Below, in pieces: positions 1 through 10,102 of a stretch of 64,000 nucleotides of DNA (positions are counted from its first letter, which is position 1; the number at the start of each line of letters is the position of its first letter). The stretch lies in the NCBI GenBank assembly GCA_017454915.1, contig JAFTCC010000028.1, positions 1 through 64,000 of the forward strand, written 5' to 3'. The position numbers and the translations under genes were made by a program. Under the pieces are notes generated by a model. That model was not told the DNA's origin, ran no database searches, and worked only from the letters and a program-made list of their open reading frames with translations. The stretch is from Paludibacteraceae bacterium (lineage in GTDB: Bacteria > Bacteroidota > Bacteroidia > Bacteroidales > Paludibacteraceae).

Positions 1-2
1 AA

Positions 3-374
3 ATACTAAATTTCATGATAACGCCTGCCAATGTTGATGACAGGGAACCGCTCAAACAGCACAGGTTTGTCGAGAAGATAGAGGGGAAGCTGTTCGGCGA
101 CAGGGGATATGTCGGCAAAGAGCTTTTCGCGGAACTGTTCGTCTGCGGCATACAACTTGTCACAAAGCTGAAAAAGGGCATGAGAAACATGCTGATGAGC
201 CAGGAAGACAAGATACTCCTCAGGAAAAGGAGCGTCATTGAAAGCGCGAATGACGAACTGAAAAACATGGCGCAAATAGAGCATTCAAGGCATATGAGCA
301 TGGCTAACTTTTTAACCAATATGCTTGCCGCTATTGCCGCATATTGCTATTTCCCTAAAAAAGCCTTCGCGTAA
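3..374 (+). mobile_element. IS982-family transposase, C-terminal part (cut by window edge)
   Basis: The last 123 codons of a transposase whose reading frame is open to the left edge, so the gene starts outside the window. The stretch LFGDRGYVGKELF holds what should be the second catalytic Asp of the DDE triad, and RSVIESANDELKN followed by IEHSRH holds the catalytic Glu in the arrangement typical of IS982-family enzymes. The C-terminal LAAIAAYCYFPKK also fits that family. The enzyme would cut and paste its own IS. The right end of the element is probably within about 70 bases after the stop, but I could not identify the terminal inverted repeat because the left end is not visible. Confidence 0.85.
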
Positions 375-616
375 CATCGTTTTTGACAACGAGGACAAGC
401 AGCTCATGCTTTTCTAATTTCTTATATCGAACTCACGTTAATTTAAATATCCGAAAATCTGCAAAAAATACGGATGTTTGGATTGAAGAAAATTCCTAAA
501 TAATTTGCAAAGTTTTAGGAATTTTATTGCATCTTATGGAACCGTTTTCTGCTGTTTTATGTCAAAAAAATGTGCAAAGTCACAAAAAAATGAAATAAAA
601 ATAGCATTTTTATTGA
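375..616. other. AT-rich spacer between IS end and truncated ATPase
   Basis: No gene seen. It holds a perfect 10-bp inverted repeat (491-500 and 514-523, AATTCCTAAA/TTTAGGAATT) that could be a small hairpin. An in-frame stop at 614-616 closes the ATPase remnant that follows. Part of this spacer must be the IS right end and part the ancient upstream flank of the ATPase gene, but the junction cannot be placed from this sequence alone. Confidence 0.5.
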
Positions 617-1633
617 ATTGTAAAAGACGGGAAGAAGAACTATGTTATATTGGATGAAGTTCAGTTGGTCGATGACTTCGTTAGTGTGCTGCTTAGTATG
701 ACACACAAGCAAAATGTTGAGACGTATGTATCGGGCAGTAACAGCAAGTTCCTGAGCAAAGATGTAGTCACCGAGTTCCGTGGTCGCGGATGGGAGATAC
801 GTGTTCATCCGCTAAGTTTCGTGGAGTACTTCGAGGGTGTTGGAGGCGACTATAGGAAAGCGCTATATGACTATTACCGATATGGAGGTCTGCCTCATGT
901 AGCACTTTTGGCTACAGAGGATGAGAAAAAACAGTATTTGCAATCCGTGTTTGAGACAACATATCTGAAAGATGTAATTGAGCGTAATCACCTACGCAAT
1001 CCAGAGGGAATGCGCAAATTGATACAAGTGCTGGCTTCCTGCATTGGTTCGTGTACCAACCCGAACAACATCGTTAACACCTTTATGTCGGGAGAGAAAC
1101 TGACCATTGCACCGGCAACTATAGAGAACTATTTAGAGCACTTGCAAGATGCTTTTATCATCAGCGAAGCGCAGCGGTACGATGTCAAAGGACGCAAATA
1201 TATCGGTTCTGCATCAAAGTATTACTTTGAAGACTTGGGAATCCGCAATATGCTGATTAACTTTCGCCAGCAGGAAGATACGCATATCATGGAGAACGTT
1301 ATCTATAACGAGTTGTGTCTGCGCGGATGTAGTGTAGATGTAGGTCAGGTAGAGGTCTGGGAAACGACTCCAGAAGGCAAGCGATTACGGAAAAATCTGG
1401 AGGTGGACTTTGTGGTGAATAATCCGCCTCAGAGAATGTATATCCAATCTGCATTTGTACTTCAAGACAGGGAAAAGACAGAGAAAGAACAACGTCCGCT
1501 GGTGAATATCCCGGATCATTTCCGCAAGATTATTATCCTTGGCAATGATTTCCAACGCGGTTGGATTGATGATGAAGGGGTTGAGATTGTGAGCATGGAA
1601 GATTTTCTCCTCAAACCAAACGCTCTTGATTAG
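617..1633 (+). pseudogene. DUF4143-type AAA ATPase, N-terminus missing
   Basis: The frame is open from an in-frame stop at 614-616 and reads straight into a Walker-B-like YVILDEVQ (about 641-664), then the SGSNSKFLS and EFRGRGWEIRVHPLSF signatures of AAA_14/DUF4143 ATP-binding proteins, and ends with the DUF4143 nuclease-like part (NLEVDFVVNN). Full-length members are usually about 400 residues or more and begin with a Walker A P-loop; that part, roughly the first 90 residues, is absent. The only early start codon is a TTG at 650 inside the Walker B strand, which would make no functional ATPase. With an IS982 transposase just upstream, loss by insertion or deletion is the simplest reading. 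These proteins are common and of largely unknown role in Bacteroidales. Confidence 0.8.
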
Positions 1634-1658
1634 CCTCGTCTTTTCGCGACACCGGTTT

Positions 1659-1698
1659 AGTCCATACCTTTGCAACAAAAAATGCAAAAGTATGGACT
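1659..1698 (+). terminator. Hairpin after ATPase remnant, terminator-like
   Basis: Arms 1659-1674 and 1683-1698 pair over 16 bp with one mismatch (AGTCCATAC core), loop of 8, followed by a T-rich run. It lies 26 bases after the ATPase stop, so it probably ends that transcript. The arms are also long enough to be a leftover of a mobile-element end. Confidence 0.5.
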
Positions 1699-2174
1699 TT
1701 TCTTTTTCGACCTCTCTGATGTTGCCAAATTCGGCATCGCCTCAACTGAATCTGCAAGCGGCTTCTGTGTTCGGCTCGCACGAATTTTCCTCTATAGAGC
1801 AACTGCCTAACGCAAAGCATCGGTGGCTTTTGTGCCGGACATCGGCACGGTATTCCGTGAAGACACGAAATATATTTGTGAGCGCATAATTGCCACGTTC
1901 ACAATCGATGGGATGTCACAACTACTAAAATGCGACTTCTATCCCAGGTAGAAGACAGCACTATGTAGTATGAGCTTGCACTGATGTTTATTGCAGAAAT
2001 CAAGGGATAAAAACCTATTTAATATGTTACTTTGTTGCTGTTTTGACTTTTGACCCGATTTTGACCCGATTTTTGAAATCCTCATTTTTGAGGTGATTAT
2101 ATTCGGGCTAAAATCCGCCTAAAATAGGTGCTTTTTTCGCGCGAGCCGACCGTTTAACTCACTGGTTTTCCCTT
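1699..2174. other. Unexplained 0.5-kb region without a recognisable gene
   Basis: No gene I can name. There is an open plus-strand frame from a GTG at 1823 to a stop at 1949-1951 (42 codons, protein-like composition, VAFVPDIGTVFREDTKYICE) that could be a gene fragment. At 2048-2069 an 11-bp unit TTTTGACCCGA is present twice in tandem, preceded by a partial third copy. A small CCTCA/GAGG hairpin follows. Together with the neighbouring IS and tRNA this looks like an eroded insertion site. Confidence 0.4.
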
Positions 2175-2214
2175 AAAAAAACAAAGAGAATACCTTATTG
2201 CTAAAGTATTCTCT
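2175..2214 (-). terminator. Terminator of tRNA-Thr
   Basis: Arms 2185-2196 and 2204-2214 (AGAGAATAC core) form a hairpin just downstream of tRNA-Thr on the minus strand, followed on that strand by a run of T (complement of the A run at 2175-2181). Confidence 0.75.
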
Positions 2215-2217
2215 GTG

Positions 2218-2290
<73 letters not shown>

Positions 2291-2300
2291 AATTTGCTAA

Positions 2301-2318
2301 TTTGCGACTGCAAAGGTA
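2301..2318 (-). promoter_or_regulatory. tRNA-Thr promoter block
   Basis: On the minus strand this reads TACCTTTGCAGTCGCAAA: a Bacteroidota -7 element (TAnnTTTG) plus the start region. The same 18 bases occur exactly upstream of tRNA-Asp at 41864-41881. Confidence 0.7.
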
Positions 2319-2390
2319 CGTACTTTTTTCAAATTACACAATACGTTAGAACGCATTTTATCAAATAAATTGTACGGCTCATTAATTTTG

Positions 2391-2422
2391 TTTGCGTGGG
2401 TGAGAAAAAATGTGTAACTTTG
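2391..2422 (+). promoter_or_regulatory. Promoter of the sprA operon
   Basis: TTTG at 2391-2394, a 20-bp spacer, then TAACTTTG at 2415-2422: a full match to the Bacteroidota primary-sigma consensus. The start of transcription should lie near 2429, giving a leader of about 28 bases to the ATG at 2457. Confidence 0.75.
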
Positions 2423-2456
2423 CGTGATTATTCAGGTTTGAACATTTGAGGCGTTA

Positions 2457-5400
2457 ATGCGTAATTTCTTTCAACTCAATATATTACTTATAGGTCTGTT
2501 GTTTTGTTATGCAGGCGGAATTTTGTGTGCTCAGGAGTCGAGACCAAATCCGTGGGCTGTTAACCTTCCTCCAAAGTTGCAGAAACGTATAGAGGAACGC
2601 CGCAAGGCGCGTGAGGCAGAAAATGCAGCACCGGTTGTGGTAAGCGCTTCGGGCGACACCCTGCCCATGAGGGAAATGCCTGATACAATGGCGGTTAACG
2701 TAAGGCAGTATGAAATCGACAGCTATGATGACCTCACGGCCCCTGCACCGACTGTTGACTTGCATGACCCTGACAATGTTACGACGGAGGTGGAGTATGA
2801 TCCTTCGACGGGTACTTACGTACTCCACACGAGAGTTGGGGATATGGACATCGCCACACCGTTCTCCATGTCGGAAAAAGAATATACGACATATTCAGGG
2901 CGGCAGGCGATGACACGATATTGGCACGAGAAAAATAACACTGGTGAACACGGCAAACCAAAATTCGACATCACCGACATGAAGTTTAACATCGGACCGG
3001 CCGACAAGGTATTCGGCCCCGGTGGAGTGCAAGTCAAACTGCAGGGTTCGGCGGAACTTAAACTTGGCTTCAATCATACATATACTGACAATCCTGCGCT
3101 GACAGAAAGAGCGCGAAAAAGCAATGTGTTCGACTTTGACGCAAAACTGCAACTCAATGTGAACGCAAAAGTCGGTACCAAAGTGGCGTTCAACATGAAC
3201 TACAACACTGAGGCATCGTTTGACTTTGACCAGCAGAACCTTAAACTGGCATACCAAGGCGATGAGGATGAGATAATTAAGGTTATTGAGGCAGGTAATG
3301 TTCAACTGCCGCTCAAGAGCACGCTCATACAGGGAAGCCAGTCGTTGTTCGGCATACGCACCGAGTTGCAGTTTGGTAAACTCAACATTCAAGCCATCGC
3401 CACTCAACAGCGCAGCCAAAGCCAGAGCGTGAACAGCAAGGGCGGTGCGCAGATGACCGACTTTGAAATAAGTGCTAACAGTTATGACGAAAACCGGCAC
3501 TTCTTCCTCGGCTATTTCTTCCGTGACCACTACGACGACTGGATGAAGACCGTTCCCAACGTGGCGTCTGGGGTAGTAATCAAGCGAATCGAAGTTTGGG
3601 TGACGAACAAGCGTGCCAACTATGAGCAAGCCCGTAACATAGTGGCTTTCGTGGATTTGGGCGAGGGTAATGACTATCATATCAGCAACCCTAACTGGCA
3701 TGCCACAACAGCTGGTCCCAACGATATGCAGCCCCGAAATTCCGCTAACAATCTTTACAGTGCCGTTAATAATTCTGGTGTGCGCGACATACAAACCTCA
3801 AACAATGTGTTGGAGCCGTTGTTCGGCGGTCAGCTTGGCGGAACGGAATATGAGAAGATTGAGTCTGCCCGAATGCTTAACAGCGGTGAGTACGTCCTCA
3901 ACAGCAGTTTGGGCTATATTAGTTTGCGTACTGCGCTAAATCCTGACGAGGTGCTTGCTGTCGCATACGAATACACCTACAGGGGACAGACGTATCAAGT
4001 CGGCGAGTTCTCATCGGACGCGGTGGAAGCTCCGCAGGCATTGATACTTAAGATGTTGAAAAACACCACTAATTCGCCATCTGAAACCAAAGGCAAGGGC
4101 ACTTGGGACCTCATGATGAAAAACGTCTATAGCCTTGGGGCATCGCAAATGCAGAGCGACAAATTTGAACTCTACATCATGTATCGTAACGACAGCCTCG
4201 GCACCAGTGTCCAGTATTTGCCAGAAGGTGAAGCCGTACGTGGCAAACAGCTCATCAAAGTGCTTGGCATGGACCGCCTTGACATACACCAGAACCCGAA
4301 TCCCGATGGTAAGTTCGACTATGTGGAAGGTTACACCGTGCAAACCAGCACAGGGCGTATCATTTTCCCGGTATTGGAACCGTTTGGCGAGAACCTCAAG
4401 AAAGCGGTTCGCAATGATGCGGTAGCGCAAAAATTCGTCTATCAGGAATTGTATGACAGCACGCTCGTTATTGCTCAGGAAATGACCGAGAAAGACAAGT
4501 TCACGATTAAAGGTAAGTATAAAGGCACGTCGGGTAATGAAATAAGCCTTAATGCCATGAACGTGCCTCGGGGCTCAGTAAAAGTTACCGCCGGCGGTGC
4601 GACCTTGACCGAAAATGTGGACTACACTGTGGACTACACGATGGGTACGGTGACTATCCTCAACTCTTCAATAATAGAATCGGGCACGCCTGTTAATGTT
4701 ACACTCGAGAACCAATCCACGTTCTCAATGCAGCGCAAAAGTTTGTTCGGAATGCATGCCGAATACACTTTCAACCCCGACTTCAGCATCGGAGCCACAG
4801 TGATGCACCTTAATGAGAAGCCTCTCACCACAAAAGTCAACACAGGAAGTGAACCGCTGTCGAACACAATATGGGGAGCAAACATCAGTTATAAGAAAGA
4901 GTTCCAGTGGTTGAGCAATTTGATTGACAAGATTCCATGGATAACAGCCACTCAGCCGTCGTCATTCTCCATAAATGCAGAAGTGGCGCAGTTGATACCA
5001 GGTCACACAAAGACCGTAAGCAAGGCCGGCGTGGCGTATGTGGATGACTTTGAGAGCACGCAGACGAGCATCGACGTTCACTATCCCAACTATTGGAAAC
5101 TGTCGAGCACGCCGATGTGTGACCTGTTCCCCGAGTCAACTCGCAGCGGAGAAATAGAATACGGCTTCAATCGTGCGCTGCTGTCGTGGTACGCCATCGA
5201 CCAAGTGCTCGTGGTGCCACAAAACAACACACCGTCATATCTCACCAATCTTGACTCGCTCAGCGACCACCGCGTGCGCGTGGTGCTCGAGCAGGAGATA
5301 TTCCCCTACAAGGAAAGCCTCGCAACAGACAACAGCAGGATGTCGGTTCTCAACCTGAGCTATTATCCCACACAGCGCGGACCGTATAACCTTGACACTG

Positions 5401-8400
5401 AAGGCATCAATCCCGATGGCTCACTCATGAACCCTCGCAAACGCTGGGGTGGCATGATGCGAAAACTCGACAATACGGATTTTGAAACTGCCAACATCGA
5501 GTATATAGAGTTCTGGATGATGGATCCGTTCCTCACCAATACCAACCCCAACTATGAGGGCGGAAGCATCTATTTCAACCTCGGTGACGTGAGCGAGGAT
5601 ATACTTAAGGACGGAAAAAAATCGTTTGAGCATGGACTGCCAGCCAACGGCAGCGATGATAATACGGAAAACACATTGTGGGGACGTATGCCTAAGACAT
5701 CGTCAACCGTCATTGCATTCAGCAACGAAAGCGGTGCGCGTCAAAATCAGGACGTGGGACTTGATGGTCTGCCCAACGAGCGAGAATACACATTCTCAAC
5801 CTATGCCGACTATCTTGAGCGTCTGAGGTCGAAAGTTACCGACCCTGCCACTATAGCCAAGTGGAACGATGACGCCTTCTCTCCATTTAATGACCCTGCC
5901 GGCGACAACTACCACTTCTATCGTGGCTCGGACTATGACCGTGAGCGCAAATCAATACTCGAACGCTACAAATACTTCAACGGAACGGAGGGGAACTCTC
6001 CAGCCACAGAAAATTCAGGCGAAAGTTACGGAACAGCCTCAACGCTCGAACCTGATATTGAAGATATTAACAAAGACAACACCGTCAATGAATACGAAAA
6101 ATACTATGAGTATAAAGTTGACATCAGACGCGGGCAGATGGAGGTAGGACAAAACTTCATTACTGACAAAATAACATCGCGAGTTAAACTGAAGAATGGT
6201 CAGACGGTGGAGGTGGATTGGTATCAGTTTAAGATTCCTGTGCGCCAGTACACAAAGCGATATGGCAATATCCGTAACTTCAAGTCTATCCGCTTCATGC
6301 GAATGTACTTGACCGACTTCAGCGAGGAGACTCATCTTCGTCTTGCCACCCTTGACCTTGTCCGCGGTGAATGGCGTGCGTATAACAAGGATCTCATGCC
6401 GGCAGGCAAAACCCCGACCACTCAAGGTACTCTTGACGTGCAGGCTGTCAACTATGAGGAGAACTCTTCAAAGAGCCCTGTTAACTATGTGCTGCCTCCC
6501 GGTATCACGCGACAGACCGACCCCGGACAAGCCCAGATCATACAACAGAACGAGCAGGCTATGGTATTGCGAGTTGGAAATCTTGCGCCGGAGGATGCGA
6601 AAGGTGTGTACAAAAATGCAACTTTCGACATGCGCAACTACAAGAAATTGCAGATGTTTGTGCATGCAGAGAGACTTACTGACGAAGTAACGCCTCAACT
6701 AAACAATGAGGACCTCACCTGCTTCATTCGCTTGGGCTCTGACCTGCAGAACAACTACTATGAATATGAGATACCGCTGTCGCTTACTCCCGCTGGCAAA
6801 TATAGCAATGAGAGTGAGAATGACCGTCGTCTTGTTTGGCCCGACGCAAACTGCTTCGACTTCCCGTTGAGCGTGCTCACGTCCGCAAAACGTCAGCGCA
6901 ATGCCGCAAAAAGAGCCGGGACAGAGGGCGTGTCTAACATAGTGCCTTATATCGTTTATGACGACGCAAATTCGTCGGGCAGCTCCGGCAACAGAATCAC
7001 CGTGATGGGCAATCCTACGCTGGGTGAAGTGCAGCACATCATGATAGGCATCCGCAACCGCAGCAACCAAGTTAAGTCTGGTGAAATATGGGTCAACGAA
7101 CTGCGCCTGTCGGAGTATAACGAAGAAGGCGGTTGGGCTGCAATGGCGAATGCTCAGCTTGCCGTATCCGACATAGGGCAAGTGAATGTGGCAGGACGGC
7201 TCGAAACAGCCGGATATGGTTCAATAGAGAGCAACGTGCTTACAAGAAATATGGAAGACCAGTACCAGATTTCAGTCTCTACGGCACTCGAGGCAGGACG
7301 CCTGTTCCCCGAAAAAGCTAAACTGCAAATACCTCTCTACTACACATATACGAATAATACAAACGCTCCTAAGTACAATCCGCTTGACACTGATGTGGAA
7401 TTGTCTGACGCGCTCGATGAGCTGGAAACCAAACACGAGAAAGACAGCCTGAAGCAATTGTCGCAAACGGTCAGCCAAACTCATAACTTCTCGGCGTCAA
7501 ATGTTAGGGTCAATATCCACAGCAAGAAGAAAAACATGTTCTATGACCCTGCCAACTTCACCATTTCTTATAGCTATGCGCAACAGCTTGACCGTGACCC
7601 TGAAATTCAGAAGGAGCAGGAAATAATACACAACGGGTCAATAAGTTATAGTTACGACTTCAACCCCAAGCCGTGGGAACCGTTCAAAGACAATGATAAA
7701 TTCAACAACCCGCACCTGAAATTCTTCAAGGAATTCAACCTCTACTACCTGCCTCAGTCATGGAGCGTAAGCACTGACATGCGCCGCAGTTTCAGCCAGT
7801 TGCGGATGCGCGAATTTGACATGTCTGGTTCAACAGGTGCCAATGTGGAGAACGCATCGTTCAGCAAAGAGTGGATGTGGAATAGGCAATTCGACATCAA
7901 GTATAATTTGACCAAGAATCTCAAGTTCACCTTGCAGGGCGCAACTAACGCGTCAGTTGATGAGGCCAAATACACGCCCGAGATAATCAAGGAATATGAC
8001 CTTTCGCGTGACTATTTTGACCGTTGGCGCGACACTGTCCGTAGCAGCCTGAGGCATGGCGGTACACCTTATTCCTATCAGCAGGTATTCACAGCATCGT
8101 GGAATGTGCCTCTCAACAGATTCCCCGCTCTTGACTGGATTACTGCTAACGGAACATATAACGGGACATACAACTGGCACTACATAGCCCCACTTGCTGA
8201 CTCAGGCAACGGTACTGTTGACTTGGGTAATGAGGTGTCAAGCTCGAGGACATGGCAGGTGGACGGACAGTTCAACTTTGAGAACCTCTATAACAAATCA
8301 AAATATCTCAAACAAGTTAACCAGAGATTTAGGGTAGGAGGCAACAGCCGCAGTGGACGTCCCGACAGCAAGCGTCCGTTCCAGTCCAAAGAATTTTCTA

Positions 8401-10067
8401 AGACCATTTCGCTTAAGGCTGGAGAACCATTCAGGCTTGACCATCGGCTTAACTCCGAGTCGCTCAACGTTTCGTTCACCCGCAACGGCAAGAAAGTGAA
8501 ACTTGACTATAAACCCGATGGGAAAGGCGGTATCACCATCACCTCGAAGACAGATATGGATGATGTGGAAGTACTTGTTGCCACCCGCGACCCTAATGAG
8601 CGCAGCGCAAGCCAAAAATTCCTTGACGGTGCAGTCCGCTTCCTGATGATGATCCGCAAGGCTCAAATCACTTACAGGGTATCTAACAGCCTTGCTATTG
8701 ACGGCTTCAACTCAACCCCTGTGTTCATGGGACAACAGAAATTGGGTGGTGGTAACATGCTTGCCCCGGGTGTGGACTTTGCCCTCGGCATGTTCGGCAA
8801 GAATTATCTTGAAAAGGCGCAAAAGCGCGGATGGCTGGCTTCGTCAGACTCCATCGCAAAACAGGCATCGGCAGCGAACACCGAGGACTTTAACATTAAG
8901 ATATCTCTCGAACCTATACCGGGTCTGAAGATTGACCTTACAGGTCAACGCTACATAGCCTCTAACGAAGTCATTGACTATATGTATGAGGGCATGCCTT
9001 CTACTTTCACAGGCAGTTATAATATCACGCAGGTTGCAATAGGCACAGCGTTCCAAAAGTTGGGTAAAGCGTCCAATAACTACCATTCCGCAACCTATGA
9101 CCGCTTCCTCGTTTTGCGCGAAAAGATGGCATACCGTTTAGAGAATTCCTATCGCGGCACCCGCTATCCTACAAACGGCTTTATGACAGGCGACGACGCA
9201 AAAGCGTATGCCAGTCAAGAATATGACAGGTCTAACGGAGGTGTGTCGCGTAAGTCTGCCGATGTGCTCGTTCCAGCCTTCCTTGCCGCATACACTGGCC
9301 GGAGCCTTGACAAAGTAGGACGCAACCCGTTCCTGTCACTCAAGCAGATGATGCCTAACTGGAGGGTTACGTACGACGGACTGATGGCAATACCTTGGTT
9401 TAAGAAACACTTCCAATCCGTTACGCTGACGCACGCCTACACCTGCAAGTACAGCGTCGGATCATACACAAGCTACAGCACTTGGGTGCCTGTTATGGGA
9501 GGCAAGGATAAAACGCTTGGCTTTGTGAGGGATGTGCAGACCGGAAAGCCAATACCGTCATCAGCATACGACATCGGCAGCGTAACGATTACCGAGCAGT
9601 TTGCCCCGCTCATCGGACTTAACATGACGCTCAAAAACAGCCTTAGCACCAAGTTTGAATATAAGAAACAACGTACTCTTGCCCTTAACGTAAGCAGCAC
9701 GCAACTCATAGAGAGCTTGAGCGACGAGTTTGTGATTGGAGTAGGGTACACAATTAAGAACCTTTCCATGATAGTGAAGGGCAAGAATAACCGTCAGCGA
9801 AAGGTCAGCAATGACCTCAAGCTTAGTGCCGACTTCGCATATAAGGACATCAAATCCTTGCTTCGCAAAATAGAAGAAGACGTAACGCAAGCCTCTTCAG
9901 GCAACAAGGTGTTCTCAATCAAGATAGCGGCAGACTATGTGCTGTCATCGAAAATCAACCTGCAGGCATACTATGAGCGCCAACAGACCACACCTCTGAT
10001 TTCCACATCATATCCTGTTACAGTATCAGACTTCGGCGTGAGCATAAGACTGATGCTCACCAGATAA
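2457..10067 (+). CDS. sprA: SprA/Sov-type T9SS outer-membrane translocon protein
   Basis: A 2536-residue protein with a signal peptide (cleavage after LCA, about residue 25), then a very long beta-rich body of the SprA/Sov family, which is normally about 2400 residues. SprA is a giant outer-membrane barrel that carries type IX secretion cargo to the cell surface. The first half holds conserved SprA segments such as YVDDFEST and the last residues (VSIRLMLTR) form a typical closing beta-strand. It starts the operon with mtgA 35 bases downstream; a second T9SS-linked gene (gldG) and a protein with a T9SS-like tail follow in the same run. No other core T9SS genes (porK-N, porV) are in the window, so whether the system is complete cannot be told here. 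Start chosen as the first ATG after the promoter, directly at the signal peptide. Confidence 0.93.
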   Translation: MRNFFQLNILLIGLLFCYAGGILCAQESRPNPWAVNLPPKLQKRIEERRKAREAENAAPVVVSASGDTLPMREMPDTMAVNVRQYEIDSYDDLTAPAPTVDLHDPDNVTTEVEYDPSTGTYVLHTRVGDMDIATPFSMSEKEYTTYSGRQAMTRYWHEKNNTGEHGKPKFDITDMKFNIGPADKVFGPGGVQVKLQGSAELKLGFNHTYTDNPALTERARKSNVFDFDAKLQLNVNAKVGTKVAFNMNYNTEASFDFDQQNLKLAYQGDEDEIIKVIEAGNVQLPLKSTLIQGSQSLFGIRTELQFGKLNIQAIATQQRSQSQSVNSKGGAQMTDFEISANSYDENRHFFLGYFFRDHYDDWMKTVPNVASGVVIKRIEVWVTNKRANYEQARNIVAFVDLGEGNDYHISNPNWHATTAGPNDMQPRNSANNLYSAVNNSGVRDIQTSNNVLEPLFGGQLGGTEYEKIESARMLNSGEYVLNSSLGYISLRTALNPDEVLAVAYEYTYRGQTYQVGEFSSDAVEAPQALILKMLKNTTNSPSETKGKGTWDLMMKNVYSLGASQMQSDKFELYIMYRNDSLGTSVQYLPEGEAVRGKQLIKVLGMDRLDIHQNPNPDGKFDYVEGYTVQTSTGRIIFPVLEPFGENLKKAVRNDAVAQKFVYQELYDSTLVIAQEMTEKDKFTIKGKYKGTSGNEISLNAMNVPRGSVKVTAGGATLTENVDYTVDYTMGTVTILNSSIIESGTPVNVTLENQSTFSMQRKSLFGMHAEYTFNPDFSIGATVMHLNEKPLTTKVNTGSEPLSNTIWGANISYKKEFQWLSNLIDKIPWITATQPSSFSINAEVAQLIPGHTKTVSKAGVAYVDDFESTQTSIDVHYPNYWKLSSTPMCDLFPESTRSGEIEYGFNRALLSWYAIDQVLVVPQNNTPSYLTNLDSLSDHRVRVVLEQEIFPYKESLATDNSRMSVLNLSYYPTQRGPYNLDTEGINPDGSLMNPRKRWGGMMRKLDNTDFETANIEYIEFWMMDPFLTNTNPNYEGGSIYFNLGDVSEDILKDGKKSFEHGLPANGSDDNTENTLWGRMPKTSSTVIAFSNESGARQNQDVGLDGLPNEREYTFSTYADYLERLRSKVTDPATIAKWNDDAFSPFNDPAGDNYHFYRGSDYDRERKSILERYKYFNGTEGNSPATENSGESYGTASTLEPDIEDINKDNTVNEYEKYYEYKVDIRRGQMEVGQNFITDKITSRVKLKNGQTVEVDWYQFKIPVRQYTKRYGNIRNFKSIRFMRMYLTDFSEETHLRLATLDLVRGEWRAYNKDLMPAGKTPTTQGTLDVQAVNYEENSSKSPVNYVLPPGITRQTDPGQAQIIQQNEQAMVLRVGNLAPEDAKGVYKNATFDMRNYKKLQMFVHAERLTDEVTPQLNNEDLTCFIRLGSDLQNNYYEYEIPLSLTPAGKYSNESENDRRLVWPDANCFDFPLSVLTSAKRQRNAAKRAGTEGVSNIVPYIVYDDANSSGSSGNRITVMGNPTLGEVQHIMIGIRNRSNQVKSGEIWVNELRLSEYNEEGGWAAMANAQLAVSDIGQVNVAGRLETAGYGSIESNVLTRNMEDQYQISVSTALEAGRLFPEKAKLQIPLYYTYTNNTNAPKYNPLDTDVELSDALDELETKHEKDSLKQLSQTVSQTHNFSASNVRVNIHSKKKNMFYDPANFTISYSYAQQLDRDPEIQKEQEIIHNGSISYSYDFNPKPWEPFKDNDKFNNPHLKFFKEFNLYYLPQSWSVSTDMRRSFSQLRMREFDMSGSTGANVENASFSKEWMWNRQFDIKYNLTKNLKFTLQGATNASVDEAKYTPEIIKEYDLSRDYFDRWRDTVRSSLRHGGTPYSYQQVFTASWNVPLNRFPALDWITANGTYNGTYNWHYIAPLADSGNGTVDLGNEVSSSRTWQVDGQFNFENLYNKSKYLKQVNQRFRVGGNSRSGRPDSKRPFQSKEFSKTISLKAGEPFRLDHRLNSESLNVSFTRNGKKVKLDYKPDGKGGITITSKTDMDDVEVLVATRDPNERSASQKFLDGAVRFLMMIRKAQITYRVSNSLAIDGFNSTPVFMGQQKLGGGNMLAPGVDFALGMFGKNYLEKAQKRGWLASSDSIAKQASAANTEDFNIKISLEPIPGLKIDLTGQRYIASNEVIDYMYEGMPSTFTGSYNITQVAIGTAFQKLGKASNNYHSATYDRFLVLREKMAYRLENSYRGTRYPTNGFMTGDDAKAYASQEYDRSNGGVSRKSADVLVPAFLAAYTGRSLDKVGRNPFLSLKQMMPNWRVTYDGLMAIPWFKKHFQSVTLTHAYTCKYSVGSYTSYSTWVPVMGGKDKTLGFVRDVQTGKPIPSSAYDIGSVTITEQFAPLIGLNMTLKNSLSTKFEYKKQRTLALNVSSTQLIESLSDEFVIGVGYTIKNLSMIVKGKNNRQRKVSNDLKLSADFAYKDIKSLLRKIEEDVTQASSGNKVFSIKIAADYVLSSKINLQAYYERQQTTPLISTSYPVTVSDFGVSIRLMLTR

Positions 10068-10102
10068 GCCTGTACTCCTAAATAAAGATTCATTAACCCG
10101 CA

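Noticed and set aside
3-440. A complete IS982 element with both ends
   Set aside because: The left end and most of the transposase are outside the window, so terminal repeats cannot be matched.
1626-1889. 87-codon plus-strand frame after the ATPase remnant as a gene
   Set aside because: It overlaps the terminator hairpin and starts inside the ATPase end; composition is not protein-like.
2895-3794. 299-codon minus-strand open frame inside sprA
   Set aside because: Lies wholly within the conserved SprA coding sequence and has no recognisable motif.
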